Positions 21,761 to 31,049 of a stretch of DNA of 46,452 nt are shown here, piece by piece. The notes beneath the pieces are model-generated. The model saw only the letters and a program-made list of their open reading frames with translations, searched no databases and was not told where the DNA came from. Source of the DNA: a virus; IMG/VR virus record IMGVR_UViG_3300027336_000162, positions 1-46,452 of that record, one strand, 5' to 3'. Every line of letters begins with the position of its first letter. Positions within the stretch are counted from its first letter, which is position 1. The translations under genes and the position numbers were made by a program.

Positions 21761-23176
21761 ATGACGCCATACGAAGCGGTCAGGGAGAAGTTCGATTTCC
21801 CATTCGAGCTTCGACCCTACCAGGTCGACGAAGTGAACCAGCTGTGCCAGTGCATCCTGGCCGGCTACTACTGGGAGCCCGGCGCCGGCAAGACGGCCGG
21901 GTCCACCCACCAGATGCTGTACGAGACGCTCACGCTGGACGTGCAGAAGTGGGTGCTGCTGATGCCACCCATCCTGATCCCCCAGTGGGCGCACTGGCTG
22001 CGCAGCATCCGCGACAAGCGCACCGGGCAACCCCTGTCGGTTGCCGAGTACAGCGATGTGCAGAAGGTGCGTCGGGCCATGCCCCTTAAGGAACAGTTCA
22101 TCCTCACGAGCTACGGTCTTTTCAAGAACGACTTCGAGCACCTGTGGAACAAGACCAACCACGTGCAGGTCGGCCTGAACTGTGACGAGGCCACGGCCAT
22201 CAAGAACTACGAGACCGACAACCACCGGGCGGTGGCCACCTTCTCCGAGGACCGGCCGCTGCAGCTGCTGACGGGCACGCCGCTGAACAAGCCGGGCGAC
22301 GCCTACGGCTACCTCAAGCTGCTCGCCCCGGGGGTGTACCGCAACCACCGCCACTTCGAGCGCATGCACGTGAAGGAGGTGGATGAGTACGACCGGGTCA
22401 CGGAGTGGATGAACCTGGACCTGCTGACCCAGAACATGAAGATCAACACGTCGCGCATTCTTCGGCGCGATGTGAGGAAGGACCTGCCGCCGGTCATCTA
22501 CACTCCACTGCGCTACAACCTGCACCCAGATCACCTCGCCTTTTACCGTCGAGTGGCCCAGGACCGCCTGGTGTCGCTCGACAATGGGACAGGCGAGGTG
22601 GACGCGATCTCGTCGTCAAAACTTCGAGCCACCTTGCAGCAGCTCGTCATCAACTGGGGCCACTTCATTGAGGACCCGGACGTGAAGCCTGCAGCCCTAG
22701 AGCTCATTGAGGAGACCCTTGAGGAACTCGGGGACCGCAAGCTGGTGGTGGTGGCGAACTTTCGACGCTCGAACTCGTACCTGCACCAGGCGCTGGCTCA
22801 GCGCCACCGTGCTGTTGCGGTGTACGGGGATATTTCTCCGAAGAACAAGGCCCTCGCAGTGCAGCGGTTCATCACTGAGCCCTCCTGCCGGGTTATCGTT
22901 TTGCAGCCCGACTCGGCAGGTTACGGCCTGGACGGTTTGCAGCATGTCTGTTCGGATATGCTTTTCGTAGAGGCCCCGACAACGCCAACGCCATTCACTC
23001 AAGTGGTGGCACGCCTTGATCGCGATGGACAGACCGAGGCAGTGAACTGCCGGGTTGCCATGGCGAGGGGAACTGTTCAAGTTCGGATGTTCACTGACCT
23101 GCTCGAAAAGGATGAGCTGGTCAACAGTGTGCAGGGGAGCTATCAGGACCTAAAGGAGGCGATTTTTGGCGACTAA
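21761..23176 (+). CDS. SNF2/DEAD-type DNA helicase
   Basis: This 471-residue protein has the superfamily 2 order of motifs: LRPYQVDEVNQL (Q-like), Walker A EPGAGKT (39-45), DEAT in place of DEAH at 142-145, LTGTP (170-174), GLDGLQ, and motif VI VVARLDRDGQ (415-424). It is compact, as in phage SNF2-like proteins, without large insertions. The likely role is remodelling or translocation during replication or recombination. The ATG at 21761 has only a weak ribosome-binding site. A CCCCGACAAC copy here is read in a different frame (APTTPTP) from most others. Confidence 0.88.
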   Translation: MTPYEAVREKFDFPFELRPYQVDEVNQLCQCILAGYYWEPGAGKTAGSTHQMLYETLTLDVQKWVLLMPPILIPQWAHWLRSIRDKRTGQPLSVAEYSDVQKVRRAMPLKEQFILTSYGLFKNDFEHLWNKTNHVQVGLNCDEATAIKNYETDNHRAVATFSEDRPLQLLTGTPLNKPGDAYGYLKLLAPGVYRNHRHFERMHVKEVDEYDRVTEWMNLDLLTQNMKINTSRILRRDVRKDLPPVIYTPLRYNLHPDHLAFYRRVAQDRLVSLDNGTGEVDAISSSKLRATLQQLVINWGHFIEDPDVKPAALELIEETLEELGDRKLVVVANFRRSNSYLHQALAQRHRAVAVYGDISPKNKALAVQRFITEPSCRVIVLQPDSAGYGLDGLQHVCSDMLFVEAPTTPTPFTQVVARLDRDGQTEAVNCRVAMARGTVQVRMFTDLLEKDELVNSVQGSYQDLKEAIFGD

Positions 23177-23669
23177 CTCGGCGCGGTCATTCCTGGATGA
23201 CAAAGAGAGTCTTGAGGCAATCGTGGAGGCCATGCCCCCTCATGCCCGAGGCGAATACCAGGCCTACGGTGCACTGACCCTGGAGTCGGTGTTCCCCAAC
23301 CGAATCTTGGTGGTCTATACCCTAAAACAGGGGGAGCCCGTCGAGGTTGAAGTGGTGCGGTGCGGGGACCTCACGCTCACCAGGCTGCAGGGCCCGCGCG
23401 CTGAAATGTCGTCACGGGGAAGGCACATGGAGGTCGGGGTCGAGCCTGTAAAGTGGTTCGACCGCGACGTCTACTTCCACGTCCCGCAGAACTTTATTTT
23501 CAAGTGGAAGGGCAAACGTACCGCCGACAAGGGCGTACAATTCGTCCCTCATTACGCGGTGCTCATCAAGACGAAAAGCAGGGATCACCTGCAGCTTGAG
23601 GGGCACACGTACTGTGTGACTCTGAACAGATTCAGAGAGCGGTTCCCGGAGGTTGACGTCCGGTATTGA
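23166..23669 (+). CDS. Hypothetical protein with TTG start
   Basis: This 167-residue protein has no upstream ATG; a TTG at 23166 lies 4 nt after AAAGGAGGC, overlapping the helicase end by 11 nt. It is probably beta-rich (RILVVYTLKQGEPVEVEVVR; VYFHVPQNFIFKWKGKRT). No domain is recognised. The strong Shine-Dalgarno combined with a weak start codon suggests tuned expression relative to the helicase. Confidence 0.7.
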   Translation: MATNSARSFLDDKESLEAIVEAMPPHARGEYQAYGALTLESVFPNRILVVYTLKQGEPVEVEVVRCGDLTLTRLQGPRAEMSSRGRHMEVGVEPVKWFDRDVYFHVPQNFIFKWKGKRTADKGVQFVPHYAVLIKTKSRDHLQLEGHTYCVTLNRFRERFPEVDVRY

Positions 23670-23709
23670 GCCAGCTCCTGAGCCCTATAACAAAAACAAT
23701 AGTGGGCAC

Positions 23710-26598
23710 ATGAGTTTCTTCTGGTACCAGCTTACCGGAGGCGAAGACGCGTGGATCGAAGCGCTGTCTGAGCACCGGAAGAAGATTGTTGAGGAGCGCA
23801 AGCCGGCATTCGTGACGGTCTTGGACGCGTACTCCTCACCCGACGATACCTGGGGCCGCGACGACTACGCCAAGATGAAATACAGCGGCCCGCTGTATTT
23901 CGATTGGGACGCGGAAAACCTCAGCGACACGATCCCCGAGTTCCAGCGCTTCCTCAAGAAGCTGGAGGACATGGGGGTCAACCTCAACAGCCTGCGCCTG
24001 TACGTCACCGGCGGCCGTGGTTTCCACCTGGAAATCCCGATGCCGGTGTTCATGCCCAAGGCTGTGAAGGGCGGAGTCACCGCCCTTCCCTACATCTACC
24101 GCGAGATGGCCATGGAGCTGGTCGTGGACACGCTGGACATGCGTGTCTACACCGGTCGCCGTGGGCGCATGTGGCGCACCCCTGGGGTCGAGCGCAGCAA
24201 CGGCAAGTTCAAGGTGCCCATCCTGGTCAGCCAGGCCTGGGAGATGACCGAGGAGCTGTACGACGAGCTGTGCGCCGAACCCCTGGGCGAGCCGCTGCGA
24301 GACCTGCCGGAACTGAACCCATCGCTTGCCGCCCTGTTCTTGAAGGCCCAGACCAAGGTCGAGGAAGCCAACAAGCGCCGGGCCAAGGCGGGCACCGCGG
24401 ACGAGGCCCTGCTGGCCAAGTTCAAGGGCCAGTTCCCGCCCACGATGGAGCGCATCATGCGCGGCGAGGGCCTGCTCGATGGCGTGGGCTTCCACAAGGT
24501 GGCCATGCAGCTTGCCATCACGGCCAACGCGCTGGGCAAGACCGCTGACCAGTTGGTGGAGGCGTCCGAGGGCCTGATCAAGACTCATGCGGGTGACTCC
24601 TCGCGCTACGGCTCGCCGCGCAAGCGTCGGGAGGAACTACGCCGGATGTGGGAGTACACCCACGACAACCCGTGCTACAGCTACTCACGTGGCGGCCTGC
24701 GCGCCCTGCTTCACCCCGACACCCCCTCCAGTGACCTGGACGGCCTGAACTCCGCCTCCGTGGTGGGCGTCGGGCATGTCCCTGAGGAGGAGGACGAGGA
24801 GGCGCTGCCCGCCGAGGTCGCAGCCGAGCTCTCTGCCGCCCAGGCCTCGCTGTTCGAGGGCCTCATGATCACCGGCACCGGTGTGCACAAGCGCACCGCG
24901 GAGGGAGCCCGCACCATCAGCAACATCGGCTTTCGCAAGCCGACCCAGCTGGTGGATGCGGACGACTATCGGGTGATCGGCATTGAGGCCGACGTGCTGT
25001 GTGACGGCCAGTTCATGGGTCGGCACACGATCCCTGGCCGGGTCTTCACCTCGCGCTCGAACCTGAGCGCCTTCTGTGCCGATTACGGCGGCATCTTCTC
25101 CGGCTCTGACACCCAGGCCGGCGTGGTGCAACTCATGCTCTCGCGAAGCGCCAAGAAAGGAGGACGTGTTGTGTACGCCCTGAACAAGGAGGGCCTGGAC
25201 CTTGTCCAGAACCCGCTCATCAAAGACCGCTCCGTGCACGACGTGGTGTGGGTCTTCCCCGACGAGGTGGTGACGGAGAACACCGAGGCCCAGTACGTGT
25301 TCCAGCCCAAGGTGGCCAGCTCGGCCGTCTACTGGGCCGACGTGCACAACGCCAAGCAGATCACCAACACCGAGGACACCAAGGCCTGGGTGCACAACCT
25401 GCTGCGCGTCAACGCCCCGGTGGTGGTGGCCCAGATGCTTGGCTGGTACGTGTCCTGCTTCCACAAGCAGTTCTACCAGCAGGCCTTTGGCCAGTTCCCC
25501 CTGCTGCACCCCAACGGGCCAGCAGGCTGTGGCAAGACCATGACCTCGACCCTGTTCGCCAGGCTGTTCTACTTGAAAAGCCCGGTGGTCATCAAGTCGT
25601 GCTCCCCGCAGGTCACCACCAACTTCTCGCTCAAGGCGGCCTTCACGGGCTCGGCGTCCATCCCGCTGATCCTGGACGAGTACAAGCCGACCGAGATGGG
25701 CATGCAGCGCACCGACATGCTGCTGCAGGCCTTTCGCACGGCCTACAACCAGGGCACGGGCTCGTCGGGCGGCATGTCCAAGGGTGGCGCCACGGCCTCG
25801 TTCCGCGAGGTCACGGACTACACCTACTCGGCGCCCATCGTCTTCCTGGGTGAGTCCCAGGAGATGCAGACCGCCGTGGTGCAGCGCTCGCTCATGGTGA
25901 ACATGAACACCGAGTCCTCCAAGCGGCACGAGCCCCACTACAAGGCGGCACTGGCCGGCGCGGACAACATGAGCGCCCTTGGCCGACTGCTGTTGCGCTA
26001 CGCCTACCAGGAGACGTTGGAGACCCGCAAGGATGCGCTGAACCCGATCATGGAGATGCTGGCCGCCAGCTTCGACACCGGTGTGCACCCTCGCCAGATC
26101 TACAACCTGGCCGTGGCCATGGAGGGCCTGAACTACCTGGACTCGGCACTTGCCACCGTGTTCGGCAGCGAGTTCCGCGAGCAGATGCAGGTGCTCAAGG
26201 ACGCCCTGTTTGAGAACCGCATCGAGATCAACGCCCCCGTCATGTCGGAGGCGGCCAAGATGCTCAACGACATTTCTCTCATCACTCGCACCGAGGACCC
26301 CGAGAGCGAATTCGCAATTCGCGAAGGCTACGAGTACGTGGTCCTGGAGGGCCACGTCGAGATCCTGATGAGAGAGACCTTTGTGAAGTATTTCGCGTGG
26401 TGTAAGCGCAAGGGGTTCGTCCCCTACTACGCCAACGTGGACGCGTTCGTGGTGGCAATGGGCAAGTTCCCGGCCACCACGGACCGACTGTGCCTGAGCA
26501 GTCCGCTGAAAACCAGCGGGCAAGCCAGGGTCTTCCGCTTCAGCCTTGACAAGCTGAGCGCGGAAGGCATCGAGGGGTTCAAGTCCAAAGCGGACTGA
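23710..26598 (+). CDS. Primase-polymerase / D5-like helicase fusion
   Basis: This 962-residue protein combines an archaeo-eukaryotic-type primase domain with a superfamily 3-like helicase. The primase metal site is FDWDAEN (D65, D67) and the nucleotide-binding sxH motif is GGRGFHLEIP (H106). The helicase has Walker A GPAGCGKT (603-610) and Walker B ILDEY (D656, E657). It should prime and unwind DNA for the element. An in-frame TTG at 23653 would add 19 residues; the ATG at 23710 is preferred because the extra segment overlaps the preceding gene, though neither start has a strong ribosome-binding site. Confidence 0.9.
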   Translation: MSFFWYQLTGGEDAWIEALSEHRKKIVEERKPAFVTVLDAYSSPDDTWGRDDYAKMKYSGPLYFDWDAENLSDTIPEFQRFLKKLEDMGVNLNSLRLYVTGGRGFHLEIPMPVFMPKAVKGGVTALPYIYREMAMELVVDTLDMRVYTGRRGRMWRTPGVERSNGKFKVPILVSQAWEMTEELYDELCAEPLGEPLRDLPELNPSLAALFLKAQTKVEEANKRRAKAGTADEALLAKFKGQFPPTMERIMRGEGLLDGVGFHKVAMQLAITANALGKTADQLVEASEGLIKTHAGDSSRYGSPRKRREELRRMWEYTHDNPCYSYSRGGLRALLHPDTPSSDLDGLNSASVVGVGHVPEEEDEEALPAEVAAELSAAQASLFEGLMITGTGVHKRTAEGARTISNIGFRKPTQLVDADDYRVIGIEADVLCDGQFMGRHTIPGRVFTSRSNLSAFCADYGGIFSGSDTQAGVVQLMLSRSAKKGGRVVYALNKEGLDLVQNPLIKDRSVHDVVWVFPDEVVTENTEAQYVFQPKVASSAVYWADVHNAKQITNTEDTKAWVHNLLRVNAPVVVAQMLGWYVSCFHKQFYQQAFGQFPLLHPNGPAGCGKTMTSTLFARLFYLKSPVVIKSCSPQVTTNFSLKAAFTGSASIPLILDEYKPTEMGMQRTDMLLQAFRTAYNQGTGSSGGMSKGGATASFREVTDYTYSAPIVFLGESQEMQTAVVQRSLMVNMNTESSKRHEPHYKAALAGADNMSALGRLLLRYAYQETLETRKDALNPIMEMLAASFDTGVHPRQIYNLAVAMEGLNYLDSALATVFGSEFREQMQVLKDALFENRIEINAPVMSEAAKMLNDISLITRTEDPESEFAIREGYEYVVLEGHVEILMRETFVKYFAWCKRKGFVPYYANVDAFVVAMGKFPATTDRLCLSSPLKTSGQARVFRFSLDKLSAEGIEGFKSKAD

Positions 26599-26648
26599 GC
26601 TCCTCACATTACCTGAACCTGAACCGCAATCCTGAAGGAAAGAAAACC

Positions 26649-27485
26649 ATGGCACTCAAGAAGCAAAACTCCTCCGCCAACCTGCCCGCCGAAGACAAGT
26701 TCGAGGGCGGGGAGGCCACCACCACCACCACGAGCGCGCCGGCCGCCGAGCCCGCTGCTCAGGCCAAGCCCGACGCCGCTGCCGCTTCGGTCGAGGCAAC
26801 CACCGCTGTGGCCAAGGCCGCTGCGGGCGCCCTGCAGAACGCTGATGAAGCCGCGGCTCGCGCCAAGCGCTTCCAGAAGGACGTGGAGGCCATGAAGGGC
26901 GCCGCCGACTTCAGCTGGGGCACGCACCGCGTGTTCAAGGCCAAGGACGGCGTGATCAAGGAAATGAACGGCGAGAAGCTGCGCCTGGGCCGCTGGGCGC
27001 TGGTGCAGATGCTGGCGTGGGACAACCACACCGAAATCTCCCCCGGCGAAGACGGCAAGTCCAGCTCCGACTTCGTGGCCTACTCGAAGGACGGTGTGAC
27101 CATCGACTTCGTGGTGGGCGAGGAGCTCAAGAAGTTCGAGGGCACCTCGGTCGACGACTACGTGCGCTACCTGCGTGACGAGGAGGAGTTCGAGAAGGCC
27201 GGCAAGCGCGAGTTCGTGGACGTGCAGGTGGCGGTGCTGGACAGCGAGGACGAGCACGACTTCCACGAGATCGTGCAGGTCACGCTGAGCTCGTCGAGCA
27301 TCCCGGCCTTCAAGAAGTACCAGAACGACTTGAACGCCAAGGCCAAGTGCGTGGCCATGGGCCTGCCGGGCTACTCGGTCCCCGAGAACCCGTTCCAGTT
27401 CTACTTCATCCGCGAGGAGGCGGAGAAGGGTAAGAACAGCTGGACCAAGCTGCGCATCAGCTCCACGCTGCCGGCGAAGTTCTGA
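26649..27485 (+). CDS. Abundant-type phage protein, possible ssDNA-binding protein
   Basis: This 278-residue protein starts behind GAAGGAAAG. Residues about 1-75 are low-complexity Ala/Thr/Glu-rich, followed by an acidic, probably beta-rich globular domain. It ends in LRISSTLPAKF with a terminal Phe. Its place after the primase-helicase, its own upstream gap, and the disordered tail plus compact domain fit a single-stranded DNA-binding protein. No OB-fold motif can be proved from sequence alone, so a structural or scaffolding role remains possible. Confidence 0.6.
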   Translation: MALKKQNSSANLPAEDKFEGGEATTTTTSAPAAEPAAQAKPDAAAASVEATTAVAKAAAGALQNADEAAARAKRFQKDVEAMKGAADFSWGTHRVFKAKDGVIKEMNGEKLRLGRWALVQMLAWDNHTEISPGEDGKSSSDFVAYSKDGVTIDFVVGEELKKFEGTSVDDYVRYLRDEEEFEKAGKREFVDVQVAVLDSEDEHDFHEIVQVTLSSSSIPAFKKYQNDLNAKAKCVAMGLPGYSVPENPFQFYFIREEAEKGKNSWTKLRISSTLPAKF

Positions 27486-27502
27486 TCGAACTTTGATCTT
27501 GG

Positions 27503-27536
27503 AGGGCCCCGAAAGGGGTCCTTCTCCACAAGGAGA
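27503..27536 (+). promoter_or_regulatory. GNRA hairpin followed by a hairpin that hides the ribosome-binding site
   Basis: AGGGCCCC (27503-27510) pairs with GGGGTCCT (27515-27522), including one G-U pair, around a GAAA tetraloop. Directly after it TCTCC (27523-27527) can pair with GGAGA (27532-27536), which is the ribosome-binding site of the gene at 27541. The first hairpin could be a terminator or processing stem for the preceding abundant protein; the second could repress translation. Confidence 0.6.
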
Positions 27537-27540
27537 CCCA

Positions 27541-27720
27541 ATGACCAAATCAGACTTCGACTTCGACACCTGGTTCGACACCCTGTGCATTCACGTTCTT
27601 GACCGCGCGGGTGTGGAGTTCCGGGACGCCGACTCTGTGCGTGAGGACTACGAGCAGGGGCGGGACGTCTACGACGTGATCGACGAGATCGTGGCCGAGT
27701 ACGGCGGGGGCGGCGAATGA
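27541..27720 (+). CDS. Small acidic protein
   Basis: This 59-residue protein starts after AAGGAGACCCA. It is very acidic (SDFDFDTWFDTL; VREDYEQGRDVYDVIDEIVA) and helical. Its stop overlaps the exonuclease start (ATGA), so the two are translationally coupled. The ribosome-binding site lies within a possible hairpin. Confidence 0.65.
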   Translation: MTKSDFDFDTWFDTLCIHVLDRAGVEFRDADSVREDYEQGRDVYDVIDEIVAEYGGGGE

Positions 27721-28427
27721 GCGCACTCCCCGACAACGTCAAATTCATCGTCGCTGACACCGAGACCACCGGGACCGATGAGGCCGCCCGTGTGTGCGAG
27801 GTGGGCTGGATCGAGATCGACAAGGACTTCAACATCCTTGAGCAGGTCGAATCCATCATCGACCCCGAGTGCCTGATCCCACCAGGCGCCTCGGCGGTCC
27901 ACGGCTTGACCAATGCCGACTGCGAGAGCTACCCCACCATCGAGGAGTTCTTCAGCGAGCAGGACCCGAGCTGCTACGGCCGAAAGATCACGGACCCCGT
28001 GGTCATCATCGGTCACCGGATCAGCTTTGACACGCGCTTCCTGAGCCCGTACTTCACGGCCATCCAGCAGGAGCTCTGCACCCTGCGCTGGCTGCGCAAG
28101 CTGTACCCCGACATGGACAACCACCAGTTGTCCACCGCGATCTTTGCGCTGAACCTGCCGCGCTCCGAGGGCGCCCACCGAGTGATGGCCGACGTCATGA
28201 CGGCCTACCACCTGGTGAGGCACCTGTGCGAGCGCACCGGCATGGATCTGCGACAGCTTGCAATGGCGTCCGCTGAGCCCATGCTCATGCACAAGATGCC
28301 CTTCGGCAAGCACAAGGATCAACCCTTCCGCGACGTCCCCTCCAGCTACATGAAGTGGATGCAGCGGGAAATGGACCTGGACGAAGACCTGGCCCACACC
28401 ATCAAGACCGAACTCGCATCGAGGTAA
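27717..28427 (+). CDS. DnaQ-like 3'-5' exonuclease with DUF3820
   Basis: This 236-residue protein has the DEDDh exonuclease motifs: DTETTGTD (D14, E16), GHRISFDTRFL (D105) and GAHRVMADV (H154, D159). Residues about 190-232, MPFGKHKDQPFRDVPSSYMK, match the DUF3820 module often attached to such exonucleases (ExoX-like). It could proofread or degrade DNA ends. It is coupled to the preceding acidic protein by ATGA. Confidence 0.88.
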   Translation: MSALPDNVKFIVADTETTGTDEAARVCEVGWIEIDKDFNILEQVESIIDPECLIPPGASAVHGLTNADCESYPTIEEFFSEQDPSCYGRKITDPVVIIGHRISFDTRFLSPYFTAIQQELCTLRWLRKLYPDMDNHQLSTAIFALNLPRSEGAHRVMADVMTAYHLVRHLCERTGMDLRQLAMASAEPMLMHKMPFGKHKDQPFRDVPSSYMKWMQREMDLDEDLAHTIKTELASR

Positions 28428-28430
28428 CAA

Positions 28431-29093
28431 ATGCAAGAACAACAAACCCCTGTCGAGAAGACCAAACAAGAGCAAGCCATCGAAGTCCTGGACGAGATCG
28501 GCTACGAGGGCTTCGTGCGCAGCCTGTTCAACCGCACCGGCCAGCACAGCGTGGACTTCACCCACGCGGTGCTGGGCGTCACCACCGAGGTGTACGAGCT
28601 GGCCCAGGCCCGTGACGCGGTCAACGCCGTGGAGGAGTTCGGCGACCTGTTCTTCTACATGATCGCCATCACCGTCGTGCTCAAGGACGCCTACCCCGAG
28701 CTGTCCGAGGCCCCGAGCCGCACCGAGATGGACGCGGCCCACGCGGCGCTCACCGAGCGCTTCCCCGGCCTGGTCACGCTGCCCAAGGCGCAGGCCCTGG
28801 AGCTTGCCCTGTGCGAGCTGCAGGACATCGCCAAGCGTTGGATCGGCTACGGCAAGGCGCCCACCCTGCCGCCCCTGCAGATCCTCCTGCTGACGGGCTT
28901 TGTGCTTGCCGTCGTCCAGCGCTCCACGGCCTTTGACGCGGCCCTGGAGGATGAGGACGAGGTCATCGAAGCCAACGTGGCCAAGCTCATCGAGCGCTAC
29001 AAGGGGATCAAGTTCAATGCCGAGCACGCGGTGAACCGCGACACCGGCAAAGAGCGTGAGGTGCTCAATGCGTCTGTGGGCAGCGCCAGCTGA
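28431..29093 (+). CDS. MazG-like nucleoside triphosphate pyrophosphohydrolase
   Basis: This 220-residue, all-helical protein has the MazG metal motif: TEVYEL (E53, E56) and EEFGDLF (E69, D72). The C-terminal IERYKGIKFNAEHAVNRDTG is the conserved tail of phage MazG-like proteins. Such enzymes hydrolyse (d)NTPs and may clean the nucleotide pool or alter alarmone signalling. A second helical half (about residues 85-180) suggests an internal repeat or added domain. It overlaps the next gene. Confidence 0.8.
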   Translation: MQEQQTPVEKTKQEQAIEVLDEIGYEGFVRSLFNRTGQHSVDFTHAVLGVTTEVYELAQARDAVNAVEEFGDLFFYMIAITVVLKDAYPELSEAPSRTEMDAAHAALTERFPGLVTLPKAQALELALCELQDIAKRWIGYGKAPTLPPLQILLLTGFVLAVVQRSTAFDAALEDEDEVIEANVAKLIERYKGIKFNAEHAVNRDTGKEREVLNASVGSAS

Positions 29094-30039
29094 ACCCAGA
29101 AGGCTGTACCGGGCACTGCGCGAGCACATGGAATCCGAGAGCATCCTGGAGAGCGCGGCCGAGGCCTGCGTGCCGGGCCCGGCGGTGACCCTGCCGGGCT
29201 TCGGCCTGCTCGACAGCGTGGAGGAGGACGGCATCCTTGCGATGCTGCTCCCCTCCAAGCTGGACCTGCAGGACCTGGTGCACGGCTACGAGTCCTTCGT
29301 GGACACCTCGCGCAAGATGCACCGCAACTGGGACCCCGACAGAGTCATGCTTCAGTGCCTGCGTATTCAGCCCATGGGACGCCTGTTCCTGCGCACGCGC
29401 TCGCCCCAGCAGTGGTTCGAGCCGCTGTCGCTGCTGATCGCCACCATCGCCATCGTGGGGGAGACCCCGTTGGAGGTGGAGCCCGGCTCGGTGTGCACCG
29501 TGAACGAGATCGGGCGCTTTCACGCTGTGCGTGGCAGCGCCTGGTCCAACGTGCACGAGCGCTTCCAGCAGTTCAACACGGACTGCACCGACTGGGCCAT
29601 GAAGGGCCTGCAGATCGACGCCTTCGCCACGGACCACCCGCTGGCCAGGGCGCTTGTGCAGGTCGAGGCAAGTCAGCAGGCGCAGCGCTACCTCTCCACC
29701 CTTCTGCAGGGCATGCGCGTGAGCAACAAGCTGCGCGACCCCTCGCTGCTGCTTGGTCCCGAGGCCGACCAGCTGCTGCGCCACCCGGGCCGCCCGCGCG
29801 GCACGAAGGCTCGGCGCGAGTCCTCGCAGATCCAGGCCGCAGTGGCTGAAGCCCTGCACTACCTGGACCTGAACGAGGCAGGGGTGGCCGAGGAGCTGGT
29901 GCGCGTGCTTGCGCCGAAGGCAATGTCGCTGAGTGAGGCACGCCGTCTGATCGGTCGCCCGGTTCAGTCGGAGCGCCCTTTCTCCCCGCGCGTGGTCGAG
30001 CGCATCCGGGACAGCCTGAACGAACTCACAGGACTGTGA
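29068..30039 (+). CDS. Hypothetical protein
   Basis: The frame is open from a GTG at 29056, but the ATG at 29068 with GAGGTG upstream is preferred (323 residues). It overlaps the MazG-like gene by 26 nt. It contains hydrophobic stretches (WFEPLSLLIATIAIVG) but no clear membrane topology, and a basic HPGRPRGTKARRE segment near residue 240 that could contact nucleic acid. No family is recognised. Confidence 0.65.
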   Translation: MRLWAAPAEPRRLYRALREHMESESILESAAEACVPGPAVTLPGFGLLDSVEEDGILAMLLPSKLDLQDLVHGYESFVDTSRKMHRNWDPDRVMLQCLRIQPMGRLFLRTRSPQQWFEPLSLLIATIAIVGETPLEVEPGSVCTVNEIGRFHAVRGSAWSNVHERFQQFNTDCTDWAMKGLQIDAFATDHPLARALVQVEASQQAQRYLSTLLQGMRVSNKLRDPSLLLGPEADQLLRHPGRPRGTKARRESSQIQAAVAEALHYLDLNEAGVAEELVRVLAPKAMSLSEARRLIGRPVQSERPFSPRVVERIRDSLNELTGL

Positions 30040-30311
30040 TGCAAAGCCGAACCCGTTCCCTCATCGAGCAGCTGCTGAACATCGGCAGCGGCTTCTTCAT
30101 CTCCCTCATGGTGTGGGAGTTCATCGTCAAACCCGTCTGGGAGATCCAAACCAACTTCGCTGAAAACCTGTCCATCACCGCGCTGTTCACCGTCGTGAGC
30201 ATTGCGCGCTCCTACGCCTGGCGGCGTCTTTTCAACCGGCTCGACAACTACAAGAACAAAGCAAGCCATGAGAAAACTGATCGGAGTTGCGGGGCGAGCC
30301 CGCAGCGGTAA
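30039..30311 (+). CDS. DUF7220-like membrane protein
   Basis: This 90-residue protein starts in TGATG overlapping the previous stop. Two hydrophobic segments (about 15-31 and 41-56) are separated by VWEIQTNFAENLSITA and followed by IARSYAWRRLFNR. That order is typical of a small phage family I know as DUF7220 (W ... N ... ITxxFTVxSIxRxYxxRRxFN). Function unknown. It overlaps the kinase gene by 44 nt. Confidence 0.65.
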   Translation: MQSRTRSLIEQLLNIGSGFFISLMVWEFIVKPVWEIQTNFAENLSITALFTVVSIARSYAWRRLFNRLDNYKNKASHEKTDRSCGASPQR

Positions 30312-30807
30312 GGACACCTTCGTCCTCGGCCTCATCAAGCTCGGGTACACCCGTGGAGCCTTCGCTGATGCGCTCAAGCAGGTGACCGCACTGGTGGCCA
30401 ACGAGCCACTGCACAACTTCACCACCGACGAGCTCAAGGAGGGCTACTCCGAGGCCCTCGGGATGACGCGGCGCAAGGCGCTGCAGAACGTCGGCAAGGG
30501 CATGCGGGACATCCTGCGTGATGACATCTGGATTCAGCGCCTGCTCAGTACCTGGGCCGCGGCCGGTGAGATCCCGTTTGCCATCTCCGATGTGCGCTAC
30601 CCCAACGAGGCCCGCCTGATCCGCGAGCGAGGAGGGATCGTCGTGAACATCGAGCGCCCCGGCGTCGGCGGCCTCAGCGGAGAGGCTGCTCTGCACGAGT
30701 CGGAGCGACCCCTGCCTCCCGAGCTGGTGGACTTCACGATCGTCAACGACGGCACGGTCGAGGACCTGCACCGCTGGGCCGCCACCATTGCACAGGAGGC
30801 GGCATGA
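30268..30807 (+). CDS. Deoxynucleoside monophosphate kinase
   Basis: This 179-residue protein has an N-terminal P-loop GRARSGKDT (9-17) and the SDVRYPNEA segment typical of phage dNMP kinases (T4 gene 1 / PF21448-like). It would phosphorylate dNMPs for replication. Its start at 30268 lies inside the DUF7220-like gene. It is coupled to the next gene at ATGA and belongs with MazG and ThyX to the nucleotide set. Confidence 0.85.
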   Translation: MRKLIGVAGRARSGKDTFVLGLIKLGYTRGAFADALKQVTALVANEPLHNFTTDELKEGYSEALGMTRRKALQNVGKGMRDILRDDIWIQRLLSTWAAAGEIPFAISDVRYPNEARLIRERGGIVVNIERPGVGGLSGEAALHESERPLPPELVDFTIVNDGTVEDLHRWAATIAQEAA

Positions 30808-31049
30808 CCCAGGAAGCCGACAACCTCGACCAGGCCGCGGCCCTGACACAGCACCTCACCGACAGCTACGTGGCCCAGGCCCGCAGCTTGAGCAAGCCGG
30901 AGCAGGTGCAGAACCCCGATGGCACGTGGCCGGTGACCGAGTGCATCGACTGCGAAGCGGAGATCCCCCAGGGGCGCCTTGCCCTTGGGCGCATTCGCTG
31001 TGTGCACTGCCAGGAGGACAACGAGCGCCGGGCACGGAGGCGCGGATGA
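30804..31049 (+). CDS. DksA/TraR-type zinc-finger protein
   Basis: This 81-residue protein has the TraR C4 finger: ECIDCEAEIPQGRLAL ... RCVHCQE with cysteines at 47, 50, 66 and 69. Short TraR homologues bind the RNA polymerase secondary channel and can alter stringent control without ppGpp. The helical N-terminus is short, as in TraR. It is coupled at both ends by ATGA overlaps. Confidence 0.85.
   Translation: MTQEADNLDQAAALTQHLTDSYVAQARSLSKPEQVQNPDGTWPVTECIDCEAEIPQGRLALGRIRCVHCQEDNERRARRRG

Noticed and set aside
24685-26655. Long minus-strand open frame of 656 codons
   Set aside because: It is a shadow of the PrimPol-helicase gene; it is His/Gly/Val-rich low-complexity sequence with no motif.
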